DNA from: Acidobacterium sp. S8
GTDB lineage: Bacteria; Acidobacteriota; Terriglobia; Terriglobales; Acidobacteriaceae
Direction of reading: 5' to 3'
NCBI RefSeq assembly: GCF_009765985.1
Contig: NZ_LMUM01000004.1
Location: forward strand, 62,001-126,000
DNA length: 64,000 nucleotides
Shown: one piece after another, positions 52,636-59,742 of the stretch
Layout of the letters: each line of letters opens with the position of its first letter
Numbering within the stretch: position 1 is the stretch's first letter
Program-made: the position numbers and the translations under genes
Notes under the pieces: model-generated
Database searches by the model: none
The model's input: the letters and a program-made list of their open reading frames with translations, nothing else
What the model was told of the DNA's origin: nothing

Positions 52636-54342
52636 TTACTCCTGTTCCGGGTCTTCAGCACACTGCGGAATAAAGTCCGGTAAATTTCTGTGAAAACCGT
52701 ATTCATACGGTCCGCGACGGACGATGCAGCCTTCTGCGGGAGCCGCCCACTCGAGCGTGGTGGCGAGCCAGGGATTGTTTCCGGCTGACTGTCCTCGATG
52801 GGCGCTCCAGAAGAGGTTAATGAGGAAAAGGAGTTGTGCGCCAGCGAGCAGAAAAGCGGTGTGAGTGATGCCTGTTTGTAGAGGCAGAAACGAAGCCAGT
52901 GTCGAAGTGCTACCGGTGAGCTGGGCATAGTGGCGGGGCAGGCCGGCTAATCCCGCGAAGTGCATGGGGAAGAAAGTGCCATAGGCACCGATCAGGGATA
53001 GCCAGAAATGCCATTTTCCCAGACGCTCGTTCATGAGTCGTCCGGTCAGCAGTGGGAACCAGTAGTAGACCGCTGCGAAGAGCGAGAAGACTCCGGCCAT
53101 GGCCATGATGAGATGGAAGTGGGCGACGACGAAGTACGTGTTGTGCAGGTAGGCGTCGAGGACGGGCTGGGCGAGGATGGGGCCGGTGAGTCCTCCGGCG
53201 ATAAAGAACGAGAGGAAGCCGAGGGTGAAAAGCATCGGCGTGGGCAGCGGGTGGACACGGCTGTCCCGTCCGCGCCAGAGCATGGCCAGCCAACCGAGGA
53301 CTTTGCCCGAACTAGGGATGGCAATGGCCATGGTCGTCAGGGCGAAGGCGGTTCCGGCATAGGGATTCATGCCGCTGACGAACATGTGATGCCCCCAAAC
53401 GAGCAGGCCGAAGAAGCCGATAAGCAGCGTGGTTGTCACCATGAAGCGATAGCCGAAGACCGGCTTGCGAGTGAAGTTGGCCAGCAAGGACGAGGTCAGA
53501 CCCATCGCGGGCAGGATGGCGATGTAAACCTCGGGGTGTCCGAAGAACCAGAAAAGATGCAGCCAGAGCATGGGCGATCCATTGGCGTGCGGATCGATGG
53601 CGAGGCCGTTGATGACTTCGCCCGACGGGATGAAAAAGCTGGTGGCGAGATGACGGTCGCTGAACAAGAGAACGACGGCTGCAAGCAGAATGCTGAAGGC
53701 GAAGAGGATCAAGATCGCCGTTACCAGCCATGACCAGACGGTGAGGGGCATACGCATCAGCATCATCCCTTGGCAGCGTTTGGCGATGATGGTGGTGAGC
53801 TGGTTGACTGCTCCGAGAATGGATGCGAGGCAGAAGACGCCGATGCTCACCAGCCACAGGTCCATACCTGCCGCTTGTCCCGGGCCTGCGGCGGCGATGG
53901 CGCTGAGGGGTGGGTAGTTGGTCCATCCGGAGATTGGAGCTCCTCCAATTACGAAGAAGGCTGCCAGCAAGACTGCCAGTGAGAGCGTTGTCAGCCAGAA
54001 GGATAGGGCGTTTAGCAGCGGGAAGGCCATGCGTCGCGCGCCGATTTGGGTTGGCAGGATCAGGCTGCCGAATCCGCTGACCGGCGCGGTGGTCAGGACG
54101 AAGAAGACCATCAGCGTGCCGTGCATGGTGACCAGCGCCAGATAGCCTTCCGGCGGAACCACTCCCCAGAAAGGGATCTTCCATCCGGGCGCAATGATGT
54201 GAATCCGCATGAAGAGCGACAGGATCGTGCCGATGGCGACGGCGACGAGCGAGAGCAGGAGGTAGTTGATGCCGATGGATCGGTGATCGGTGGTGAAGAT
54301 TTTGCTTCTGCGTGCAACTTTTTTGTGCATTATTTGGCTCAT
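52636..54342 (-). CDS. coxA: Cytochrome c oxidase subunit I
   Basis: The 568-residue haem-copper oxidase subunit has about 12 transmembrane segments. The low-spin haem ligand is His74 in VTMHGTLMVFF. The His-Tyr crosslink region is FGHPEVYIAILPAMG, and the CuB pair is in WGHHMFVSGMNPY. YFVVAHFHLIMAMAGVFSLF supplies the haem a3 and haem a His residues. All the core ligands are present, so the active site looks functional. The start was set at ATG 54342, which overlaps the coxB stop codon as ATGA. It is an A-type family oxidase by the Tyr in the HPEVY block. No assembly gene (sco, cox10, cox11) is in view. Confidence 0.95.
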   Translation of the reverse strand: MSQIMHKKVARRSKIFTTDHRSIGINYLLLSLVAVAIGTILSLFMRIHIIAPGWKIPFWGVVPPEGYLALVTMHGTLMVFFVLTTAPVSGFGSLILPTQIGARRMAFPLLNALSFWLTTLSLAVLLAAFFVIGGAPISGWTNYPPLSAIAAAGPGQAAGMDLWLVSIGVFCLASILGAVNQLTTIIAKRCQGMMLMRMPLTVWSWLVTAILILFAFSILLAAVVLLFSDRHLATSFFIPSGEVINGLAIDPHANGSPMLWLHLFWFFGHPEVYIAILPAMGLTSSLLANFTRKPVFGYRFMVTTTLLIGFFGLLVWGHHMFVSGMNPYAGTAFALTTMAIAIPSSGKVLGWLAMLWRGRDSRVHPLPTPMLFTLGFLSFFIAGGLTGPILAQPVLDAYLHNTYFVVAHFHLIMAMAGVFSLFAAVYYWFPLLTGRLMNERLGKWHFWLSLIGAYGTFFPMHFAGLAGLPRHYAQLTGSTSTLASFLPLQTGITHTAFLLAGAQLLFLINLFWSAHRGQSAGNNPWLATTLEWAAPAEGCIVRRGPYEYGFHRNLPDFIPQCAEDPEQE

Positions 54343-55076
54343 TTTGTGGCTCCAAGGTGCTCTGGAGCGTGCTTTTTGAGCCATATTTCGTACTCATTTT
54401 CTGAAACTACCTGGAGGTGGGTCTGCATGCGAGCGTGGCCGGAGCCGCAGACCTGCGAGCAAAGGATGGGGTAGTCGCCCGGAGTGTCGGGGGTGAAGTG
54501 GATGTGCATTTCCATGCCGGGGACGGCGTTTTGCTTCACGCGCATGCCGGGGATGAAGAAGCCGTGGATGACGTCGATGCTGCGGATTCCTAGGTCGACT
54601 TCGTGGCCCGCCGGGAGTATGAGGATGCTCGATATGATGTCGTCGGCGCTATGTTCGTCGGTGCGGTCGACGCCGAGGGGGTTTCCTGCCGGAGCATTGA
54701 TGAGTTCGGGGCGGGTGAGGCCGAAGGTGGCGTCGGCACCTGGGTAGCGGAAGTACCACTGGAACTGCTCTCCGGTGATTTCGACTTGCAAGGCGTTTGG
54801 TGCTGCGCCTTGGAAGCGGATGGTAGCCCAGAGTTTCTGGGCGCTGATCGCCATCCATGCGTAGAGAAGCGTGAGCCCAGCCAGCGGCAGGAATTTCCAG
54901 CGGAGTTGCGAGAGATCGTTACCGCTTTTCCTGGTGCGGAAGAGTGCGGCGATGAGGAAGATGTGGGCGAGTAAGAAGAGTGTGGTGAGCGCTGTCAAGT
55001 TCCACCACATCAGGTGGTCGATTGCCGCGCCGTGCAGGGCTCCATTGGGCGGCATCCACCAGATGTGGTCGGTCAT
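54339..55076 (-). CDS. coxB: Cytochrome c oxidase subunit II
   Basis: The 245-residue protein has two N-terminal transmembrane segments (NLTALTTLFLLAHIFLIAAL and KFLPLAGLTLLYAWMAISAQ) and a periplasmic cupredoxin domain. The CuA ligands are visible: His171 in DVIHGFFIPGMRV, Cys206 and Cys210 in LCSQVCGSGHARM, His214 and Met217. Gln208 replaces the Glu found in many oxidases (CSEICG). EITGEQFQWYFRYPGADATF is the Trp/aromatic electron-entry block. There is no C-terminal cytochrome c domain. It is first in the coxBAC group. Confidence 0.93.
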   Translation of the reverse strand: MTDHIWWMPPNGALHGAAIDHLMWWNLTALTTLFLLAHIFLIAALFRTRKSGNDLSQLRWKFLPLAGLTLLYAWMAISAQKLWATIRFQGAAPNALQVEITGEQFQWYFRYPGADATFGLTRPELINAPAGNPLGVDRTDEHSADDIISSILILPAGHEVDLGIRSIDVIHGFFIPGMRVKQNAVPGMEMHIHFTPDTPGDYPILCSQVCGSGHARMQTHLQVVSENEYEIWLKKHAPEHLGATK

Positions 55077-55129
55077 AGAATCATTGTCGCTCAGTGGGGC
55101 TATTTGTGATGCATCATTGGACTTCCCAA

Positions 55130-55187
55130 GGCTAAAGCCCTGAGAAGTTCGCTCATTTTCACCGGCCTAAAGGCCGGTGCTTCTACC
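55130..55187 (+). repeat. Palindromic repeat family C, copy 1
   Basis: GGCTAAAGCCC (55130-55140), then about 20 bases, then ACCGGCCTAAAGGCCGGT (55161-55178) followed by GCTTCTACC. Both parts are short hairpins. Copy 2 lies at 56396-56456 in the same orientation. Confidence 0.75.
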
Positions 55188-55233
55188 CAAAGACCAGGTT
55201 CTACTCTTCTACCTAAGGAGGGGATCTATCGAT

Positions 55234-55839
55234 TCAGCGAGATTGGTTTTGTTGGGATCGGACGAGATCGACGAAGAAGCGATGGACGCGGCGGTCGGTG
55301 GATAGCTCCGGGTGGAATGTGGCGGCGAGAATGTTCTTTTGACGGACCAGGGTGGGAAAGCCGTCGCGTTCGGCGAGCACTTCTACTTCGGGGCCGGTTT
55401 TGATGATGCGCGGGGCGCGGATGTAGACCATTTCGAGCGGTCCGCCTTCGAGCTGCGTAGGAGCCTGGATGATGGCGCTGTCGAGCTGGCGGCCGTAGGC
55501 GTTGCGTTCTACAGTCGCATTGAGGACGGCGAGGCTTTCCTGCGAGGGGTTGCGCACCTCTTTTGCCAGCAGGATGCATCCGGCGCAGGTGCCGAAGGTC
55601 GGCTTCTGGCGGACGAAGCTCTGGAGGGCGTCGAGGAAGCGGTCGCGGGCAAGAAACTTGAGGAAGGTGGTCGATTCGCCGCCGGGGATGATGAGGCCAT
55701 CGATGCTGGCCAGCTCTTCGGGCTTGCGGACGAGGATGGCTTCGGCTCCGGCATCGCGTAGGGCTGAGGCGTGGGCGTCGTAATCGCCCTGAATGGCGAG
55801 GACTCCGATGCGTGGCGGATTTTGCGTTTCGGCGGCCAG
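55234..55839 (-). CDS. pdxT: Pyridoxal 5'-phosphate synthase glutaminase subunit, probable CTG start
   Basis: PdxT supplies ammonia to PdxS for PLP synthesis. The 201-residue class-I glutaminase reads IGVLAIQGDYDAHASALRDA, GLIIPGGESTTFLKFLARDR, GTCAGCILLAKEVRNPSQES with the nucleophile Cys in GTCAG, and ILAATFHPELSTDRRVHRFF with the catalytic His-x-Glu. All triad residues are present. No ATG, GTG or TTG lies in frame between the upstream in-frame TAG and the conserved core, except a GTG well inside it. The best candidate is a CTG at 55839, with GGGGAGGGG about four to twelve bases upstream, giving LAAETQNPPRIGVL. If CTG is not used, the gene may be silent. The TAG is next to an AT-rich repeat cluster. 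Confidence 0.85.
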   Translation of the reverse strand: MAAETQNPPRIGVLAIQGDYDAHASALRDAGAEAILVRKPEELASIDGLIIPGGESTTFLKFLARDRFLDALQSFVRQKPTFGTCAGCILLAKEVRNPSQESLAVLNATVERNAYGRQLDSAIIQAPTQLEGGPLEMVYIRAPRIIKTGPEVEVLAERDGFPTLVRQKNILAATFHPELSTDRRVHRFFVDLVRSQQNQSR

Positions 55840-55857
55840 GGTACCCCTCCCCTATTT

Positions 55858-55974
55858 TGTACGGGGATTGTTTATTTTCAATAATTTACAGGAAATATTC
55901 TGTACGGAGATCGTTTATTTTCAATGGTTTAGTTTTATGCGGCTAAGCTGTTGAAAATAAAAGGTTCCTGTAAA
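55858..55974. repeat. AT-rich palindrome cluster upstream of pdxT
   Basis: TGTACGGGGATTGTTTATTT (55858-55877, then TCAATAATTTAC) and TGTACGGAGATCGTTTATTT (55901-55920, then TCAATGGTTTA) are near-identical direct copies. TAAGCTGTTGAAAATAAAAG at 55943-55962 is the inverted copy. TTTACAGGAA (55885-55894) and TTCCTGTAAA (55965-55974) form an outer inverted pair. The TTATTTTCAAT core also occurs, inverted, at 41951-41963. Bases 55975-56130 show nothing recognisable. Confidence 0.75.
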
Positions 55975-56130
55975 TCATTTGCAGAAGACTATTTTCAGAA
56001 TCTTGTCTCTATATTCAGGATACCTGATTTGGGTGTAATACTCTGCCAATGGTTGTTGCGACGAATAAAATTTAACCGGCACCTTTAATGTGAACGCTTG
56101 CCGTGAGGTGCTCAGCGACTTGGTTAGGAA

Positions 56131-56167
56131 AACCCAGGTTAGCTTCGCGAACCTGGGGCACCCGTTT
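56131..56167 (-). repeat. Palindromic repeat family A, copy 3 (inverted)
   Basis: AACCCAGGTTAGCTTCGCGA with ACCTGGGGCACCCGTTT after it is the reverse complement of the copies at 33103 and 34601, with the same hairpin arms. Confidence 0.85.
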
Positions 56168-56234
56168 CTATGGATGTGGCTAGAGTGACGGATGGTTCGT
56201 GGGCAGGTGTCAAACTATGACCAGCCTGATTTGA

Positions 56235-56261
56235 GATTCTTCGCTGCGCTCAGAATGACGG
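56235..56261 (+). repeat. Single half of the 43336-43539 element
   Basis: GATTCTTCGCTGCGCTCAGA then ATGACGG matches the right half of the terminally inverted element at 43499-43539. It lies alone here. Confidence 0.65.
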
Positions 56262-56307
56262 ATGGTGGATTTTGATGCGCTATGTAACCACATCCGAGTG
56301 CATGAGA

Positions 56308-56347
56308 ATCCCACCCTTTCGCAGAATGCGCGAAAGGATGGGGCACC
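56308..56347 (+). repeat. Palindromic repeat family B, copy 1
   Basis: ATCCCACCCTTTCGCAGAAT with GCGCGAAAGGATGGGGCACC after it. The arms CCTTTCGC and GCGAAAGG form a hairpin. Copies lie at 57645 and, in shortened form, at 59679. Confidence 0.75.
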
Positions 56348-56395
56348 GGCGTCAATCGGTCGCGGTTTTTATATGGAAAATGAGGAGAAGCGCGG

Positions 56396-56456
56396 GGGCT
56401 AAAGCCCGTTCTGATACCGCTGGGGTTCACCGGCCTGAAGGCCGGTGCTTCTACCT
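56396..56456 (+). repeat. Palindromic repeat family C, copy 2
   Basis: GGGCTAAAGCCCG (56396-56408) and CACCGGCCTGAAGGCCGGTG (56429-56448), followed by CTTCTACC. It matches the copy at 55130 and is in the same orientation. Confidence 0.75.
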
Positions 56457-56510
56457 GTTAGCCCGCGAATACTCTACCTGCCAATCCACGAATGCGTGGA
56501 GTGTAAAAGA

Positions 56511-56541
56511 CTCAGCTTTTTGACAAGCTGAGCCTTTTGTT
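56511..56541. terminator. Terminator of pdxS
   Basis: CTCAGCTT (56511-56518) and AAGCTGAG (56525-56532) form an eight-pair hairpin. T-rich bases follow on the plus strand, and the complement of the preceding GTAAAAGA gives a short T tract on the minus strand. It lies 34 bases past the pdxS stop and would stop pdxS transcripts before pdxT. Confidence 0.75.
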
Positions 56542-56574
56542 TTTGCGCGAAGCGGGATTGTCTGAACGGCCAGT

Positions 56575-57540
56575 TCACCAGCCGCGGGTTTGGAGGAGTT
56601 GTTCCTGGTCCAGGGTGGAGATGGCCAGACCCTTCATGGTTCCGGTTACTTGTTCGGAGGCTTCGGCTACTTTCTTGGGATCGTTGTAGTGGGTGGTTGC
56701 TATGACGATGGCGCGGGCGCGGGATACGGCTTCGGCGCGTTCGGCTGCGTCGTGTTCGACGTCGAGCGGGGTGGCGCGCTCCTTCATGAAGATGCCAGAG
56801 CCGACGAAGACGGTTTCTGCGCCGAGCTGCATCATGAGGGCTGCGTCGGCGGGGGTGGCGATGCCTCCGGCGGAGAAGTTGGGAACGGGAAGCTTGCCGG
56901 ATTTTGCGACCATGCGGATGAGTTCGTAGGGCGCCTTATGTTCCTTTGCGGCGACGTAGAGCTCGTCGTCGCCGAGGACGGTGAGCGAGCGGATGTCGCG
57001 GACGATCTGGCGCATGTGCTTCACGGCGTGGACGACATCGCCGGTACCGGCTTCGCCCTTAGTGCGGATCATGGCTGCGCCTTCGGCGATGCGGCGGAGG
57101 GCTTCGCCGAGGTCGCGCGCGCCGCAGACGAAGGGCGTGGTGAAGGCGTGCTTGTCGATGTGGTTGGCCTCATCGGCGGGGGTGAGGACTTCGGACTCGT
57201 CGATGAAGTCGACGCCGATATCCTGCAGCACCTGGGCTTCGACGAAGTGGCCGATGCGGGCCTTGGCCATGACCGGGATGGAGACGGCGGCCATGATTTC
57301 CTTGATGAGCTTGGGGTTGGCCATGCGGGCGACCCCGCCTTCAGCGCGGATCATGGCGGGGACGCGCTCGAGGGCCATGACGGAGACTGCTCCGGCTTCT
57401 TCGGCAATGCGGGCCTGCTCTACGTTCATGACGTCCATAATGACGCCGCCTTTGAGCATTTCGGCGAGGCCGATTTTGAGGCGGAGGCCGGTGGATGTGG
57501 TGCCGTTCTGATTGCCGTTGTTTGCGTGCAGGTCTGCCAT
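56575..57540 (-). CDS. pdxS: Pyridoxal 5'-phosphate synthase subunit
   Basis: PdxS builds PLP from ribose 5-phosphate, glyceraldehyde 3-phosphate and ammonia from PdxT. The 321-residue TIM-barrel shows [40 protein letters not shown], the imine-forming Lys in [16 protein letters not shown], and a second catalytic Lys in [40 protein letters not shown] is the phosphate-binding block, followed by [14 protein letters not shown]. All key residues are present. The start ATG at 57540 has GAGAGGG upstream. A terminator follows, so pdxT appears to be transcribed separately. Confidence 0.96.
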   Translation of the reverse strand: MADLHANNGNQNGTTSTGLRLKIGLAEMLKGGVIMDVMNVEQARIAEEAGAVSVMALERVPAMIRAEGGVARMANPKLIKEIMAAVSIPVMAKARIGHFVEAQVLQDIGVDFIDESEVLTPADEANHIDKHAFTTPFVCGARDLGEALRRIAEGAAMIRTKGEAGTGDVVHAVKHMRQIVRDIRSLTVLGDDELYVAAKEHKAPYELIRMVAKSGKLPVPNFSAGGIATPADAALMMQLGAETVFVGSGIFMKERATPLDVEHDAAERAEAVSRARAIVIATTHYNDPKKVAEASEQVTGTMKGLAISTLDQEQLLQTRGW

Positions 57541-57644
57541 GGTGTTTCCCTCTCGACGGCTGCGCGAAGTGTTATATGAGAGCGCAGCTTAAATTCTTCG
57601 GAACACTTAAGTTTATACCGTTTCGGAGGGATCAGGGGATTGCT

Positions 57645-57684
57645 ATCCCACCCTTTCGCAGAGAACGCGAAAGGATGAGCACCC
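57645..57684 (+). repeat. Palindromic repeat family B, copy 2
   Basis: ATCCCACCCTTTCGCAGAGA with ACGCGAAAGGATGAGCACCC after it. It differs by a few bases from the copy at 56308. It lies between pdxS and the DUF4242 gene. Confidence 0.75.
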
Positions 57685-57793
57685 AGTGTTTGCGCGTTGA
57701 AATAAGTGCTGGACTTCACTGGGGGATTGGCGAAGAATTCAGGCTCGATGTTTCTCTTTGCGGGTTGAGGGTTGCATTCAGAGGAGGACAGGG

Positions 57794-58069
57794 ATGCCGA
57801 AGTATTTGATTGAGCGCGAGATTCCGGGAGCTGGGAAGATGTCTGCGGAACAACTCAAGGCGGTTTCGCAGACGTCGTGCGGTGTGCTGCGAAAGCTGGG
57901 GCCGGAGATTCAGTGGCTGCACAGTTATGTGACTGAGGACAAGATTTACTGCGTCTATATTGCACCGAGTGCGGATGTGGTACGAGAGCATGCGGTGCAG
58001 GGCGGATTTCCGGCGAACCGGATTTCACGGATTGAATCGATGATCGATCCGACGACTGCGGACGCGTAG
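57794..58069 (+). CDS. DUF4242 family protein
   Basis: The 91-residue protein matches the DUF4242 pattern: MPKYLIEREIPGAGKMSAEQ with LKAVSQTSCGVLRKLGPEIQ, then WLHSYVTEDKIYCVYIAPSA and REHAVQGGFPANRISRIESM. The family is small and ferredoxin-like and of uncertain function. The HSYVT and CVYIAP strands hold the conserved His and Cys positions. The ATG at 57794 has GAGGAGGAC upstream, which decides the start over an earlier in-frame ATG at 57758. It appears monocistronic. Confidence 0.87.
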   Translation: MPKYLIEREIPGAGKMSAEQLKAVSQTSCGVLRKLGPEIQWLHSYVTEDKIYCVYIAPSADVVREHAVQGGFPANRISRIESMIDPTTADA

Positions 58070-58185
58070 TAGTTCTCCCACTTTAAGGTGTCTTAGTCGA
58101 GAAATTTGCGAGGATTAATATCGCTTGTTGGCGTCTTCTGGATTCTTCGCGCGAATGACTCGCTTCTATCATAAGTGCGGACGGC

Positions 58186-58632
58186 CTATTGTTGCCGGGA
58201 AGCGGATTTGAGAAGGATGCTGCGGTCGATGGCGATGAAGAGGGCTTTTCCCTGAGCCAACACTGTGCCTGCGCCGTCTTTGATTTCGGCTTCGCAGGAG
58301 TGTTTGCGGCCTTGATGCGAGAGGTGGCGACCGGTGATAGTAATCGGCTGCTCCAACGGTACCGGGCGAAGATAGTCGATCTCCATCTGGCGCGTCATGG
58401 CGGTGACGCCGTGCTGGCGGTTGGCTTTGCTCATGGCCTCGTCGAGCAGAGTGGCGATGATGCCGCCGTGGGCGTATCCGGGCGGACCTTCAAAGCTGCG
58501 AGCGAGGCTTGTATTGCAGATGATCTGTTGCTGATCGTCTACGAAAAACTTCAGGTGCAGACCGGAGTGGTTGGCTTCGCCGCAGCCGAAGCAGTTGTGC
58601 GGCGCGCCATGTGAGAGTGGTTTGACGCTCAT
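58186..58632 (-). CDS. PaaI-like hotdog thioesterase
   Basis: The 148-residue protein has a hotdog fold: CFGCGEANHSGLHLKFF at the N-terminus, SFEGPPGYAHGGIIATLLDE with the catalytic-type H-G-G and Asp/Glu helix, MTRQMEIDYLRPVPLEQPIT, and KALFIAIDR near the C-terminus. PaaI-type members hydrolyse acyl-CoA thioesters. The substrate is not predictable. The CFGCG motif is common in this subgroup. Its ATG overlaps the stop of the threonine-dehydratase-like gene upstream as ATGA, so translation is coupled. Confidence 0.9.
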   Translation of the reverse strand: MSVKPLSHGAPHNCFGCGEANHSGLHLKFFVDDQQQIICNTSLARSFEGPPGYAHGGIIATLLDEAMSKANRQHGVTAMTRQMEIDYLRPVPLEQPITITGRHLSHQGRKHSCEAEIKDGAGTVLAQGKALFIAIDRSILLKSASRQQ

Positions 58633-59591
58633 GCCTGGCTCAGCGCGGAGAGGAAGATTTCGCGGTCGACATTGCCTCCGGTTAATACCACGCCAGCGCG
58701 CTTGTCCTTGAGGGCTTCGCGTTCCTTGAGCAGACCTGCAAGGCCTGCGGCGGCTGCGCCTTCGGCGATGTTGTGCGTGTCTTGATAGTAGACGCGCATG
58801 GCGGCGGCGATTTCTTCTTCGCTGACCGTGACGATGTGATCGACATTGGCGAGGATGAGGTCGAGCGCTTCGGGGACAGGAACGCGGCAGGAGAGACCGT
58901 CGGCAAGACGCGAGTTTGCGGCATGCGAGACGGGCTGCTTTTCGCGGAAGGAGAGGGCATAGGCGGGTGCTGCTTCGGCGACGACGCCGATGATTTTTGT
59001 TTTCGCGCCGAGAGCGTTACGAACGGAGACGACTCCGCAGATGGAGGAGCCCATGCCGATGGGCACGTAGACGGCGTCGAGTGCGGGTGCGGTGCTGAAG
59101 AGCTCGTAAGCATAGGTCGCGGTGCCGAGGACGAGCAGCGGGTGGAATGACGGGATCATGTGCAGGCCACGTGACTCGGCGAGTTCTCTGGCGTATTCGA
59201 GCGCAGCCTGGAAGTCGTCGCCATGCTCGATGAGTTCGCCTCCCAGGGATTGCATGGCCTGGTTTTTCTCGCGGCTGTTGCCGTGGGGTACGACGATGGT
59301 CGAGGTCAAGCCGAGACGAGTGGCGGCGAGGGCTACGCCTTGTCCGTGATTGCCGCGCGTGGCTGCGATGACGCCGGTGACTGCCGGGTGGTTCTGCTTC
59401 AGCCAATCCATATAGAGCATGGCCCCGCGGAGTTTGAAAGCTCCCACGGGAGAATGGTTTTCATGCTTGACCCAGACTTCGGCTCCGGCGCGTTTGTTCA
59501 GCAAGGGCCAGGTGTATTGCGGCGTGGGTAGCATAACGGTGCGGACAAGCTCGGTGGCGCGCTCGATTTCAGCGATAGTGGGCGTCTGCAT
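58629..59591 (-). CDS. Threonine dehydratase-like PLP enzyme
   Basis: The 320-residue fold-type II PLP enzyme has HENHSPVGAFKLRGAMLYMD, with the PLP Lys in AFKLRGA, VIAATRGNHGQGVALAATRL and VVPHGNSREKNQAMQSLGGE. VYVPIGMGSSICGVVSVRNA is the glycine-rich phosphate loop, and VVLTGGNVDREIFLS closes the C-terminus. It lacks the C-terminal ACT-like regulatory domain of biosynthetic IlvA, so it resembles catabolic threonine ammonia-lyases or serine/threonine racemase-like enzymes. The exact substrate is uncertain. It is first in a coupled pair with the thioesterase. Confidence 0.88.
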   Translation of the reverse strand: MQTPTIAEIERATELVRTVMLPTPQYTWPLLNKRAGAEVWVKHENHSPVGAFKLRGAMLYMDWLKQNHPAVTGVIAATRGNHGQGVALAATRLGLTSTIVVPHGNSREKNQAMQSLGGELIEHGDDFQAALEYARELAESRGLHMIPSFHPLLVLGTATYAYELFSTAPALDAVYVPIGMGSSICGVVSVRNALGAKTKIIGVVAEAAPAYALSFREKQPVSHAANSRLADGLSCRVPVPEALDLILANVDHIVTVSEEEIAAAMRVYYQDTHNIAEGAAAAGLAGLLKEREALKDKRAGVVLTGGNVDREIFLSALSQA

Positions 59592-59678
59592 GGGGAATGG
59601 ATGTTGGTTGTTACGGGAAAGGTAACAAATTTTTGTTTCGGGATAATGGAGGTTGGTGTCAGGATCGGAGTCTTCGGT

Positions 59679-59717
59679 ATCCCACCCTTCGCCTGCGGCT
59701 CAGAATGGGGCACCCAG
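59679..59717 (+). repeat. Composite of repeat families B and A
   Basis: It starts as family B (ATCCCACCCTTCGC), has GGCTCAGAATG in the middle, like the 56235 element, and ends in GGGGCACCCAGG as in family A. It lies in the miaB leader, 26 bases before its start. Confidence 0.65.
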
Positions 59718-59742
59718 GTTGAGCGATATAATCAGTGTAGTT

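Noticed and set aside
53312-54397. A 361-residue His/Arg/Pro-rich frame overlapping coxA
   Set aside because: An out-of-frame reading of coxA on the same strand. coxA has all its haem and copper ligands in the correct frame.
54970-55230. An additional cox gene (subunit IV or an assembly factor) upstream of coxB
   Set aside because: Only palindromic repeats and no open frame of suitable length are present between coxB and pdxT.
56590-57579. A 329-residue Gly/Asp-rich frame opposite pdxS
   Set aside because: Shadow of pdxS, which carries both catalytic Lys residues on the minus strand. Its low-complexity composition comes from reading the antisense of Ala/Val/Met codons.
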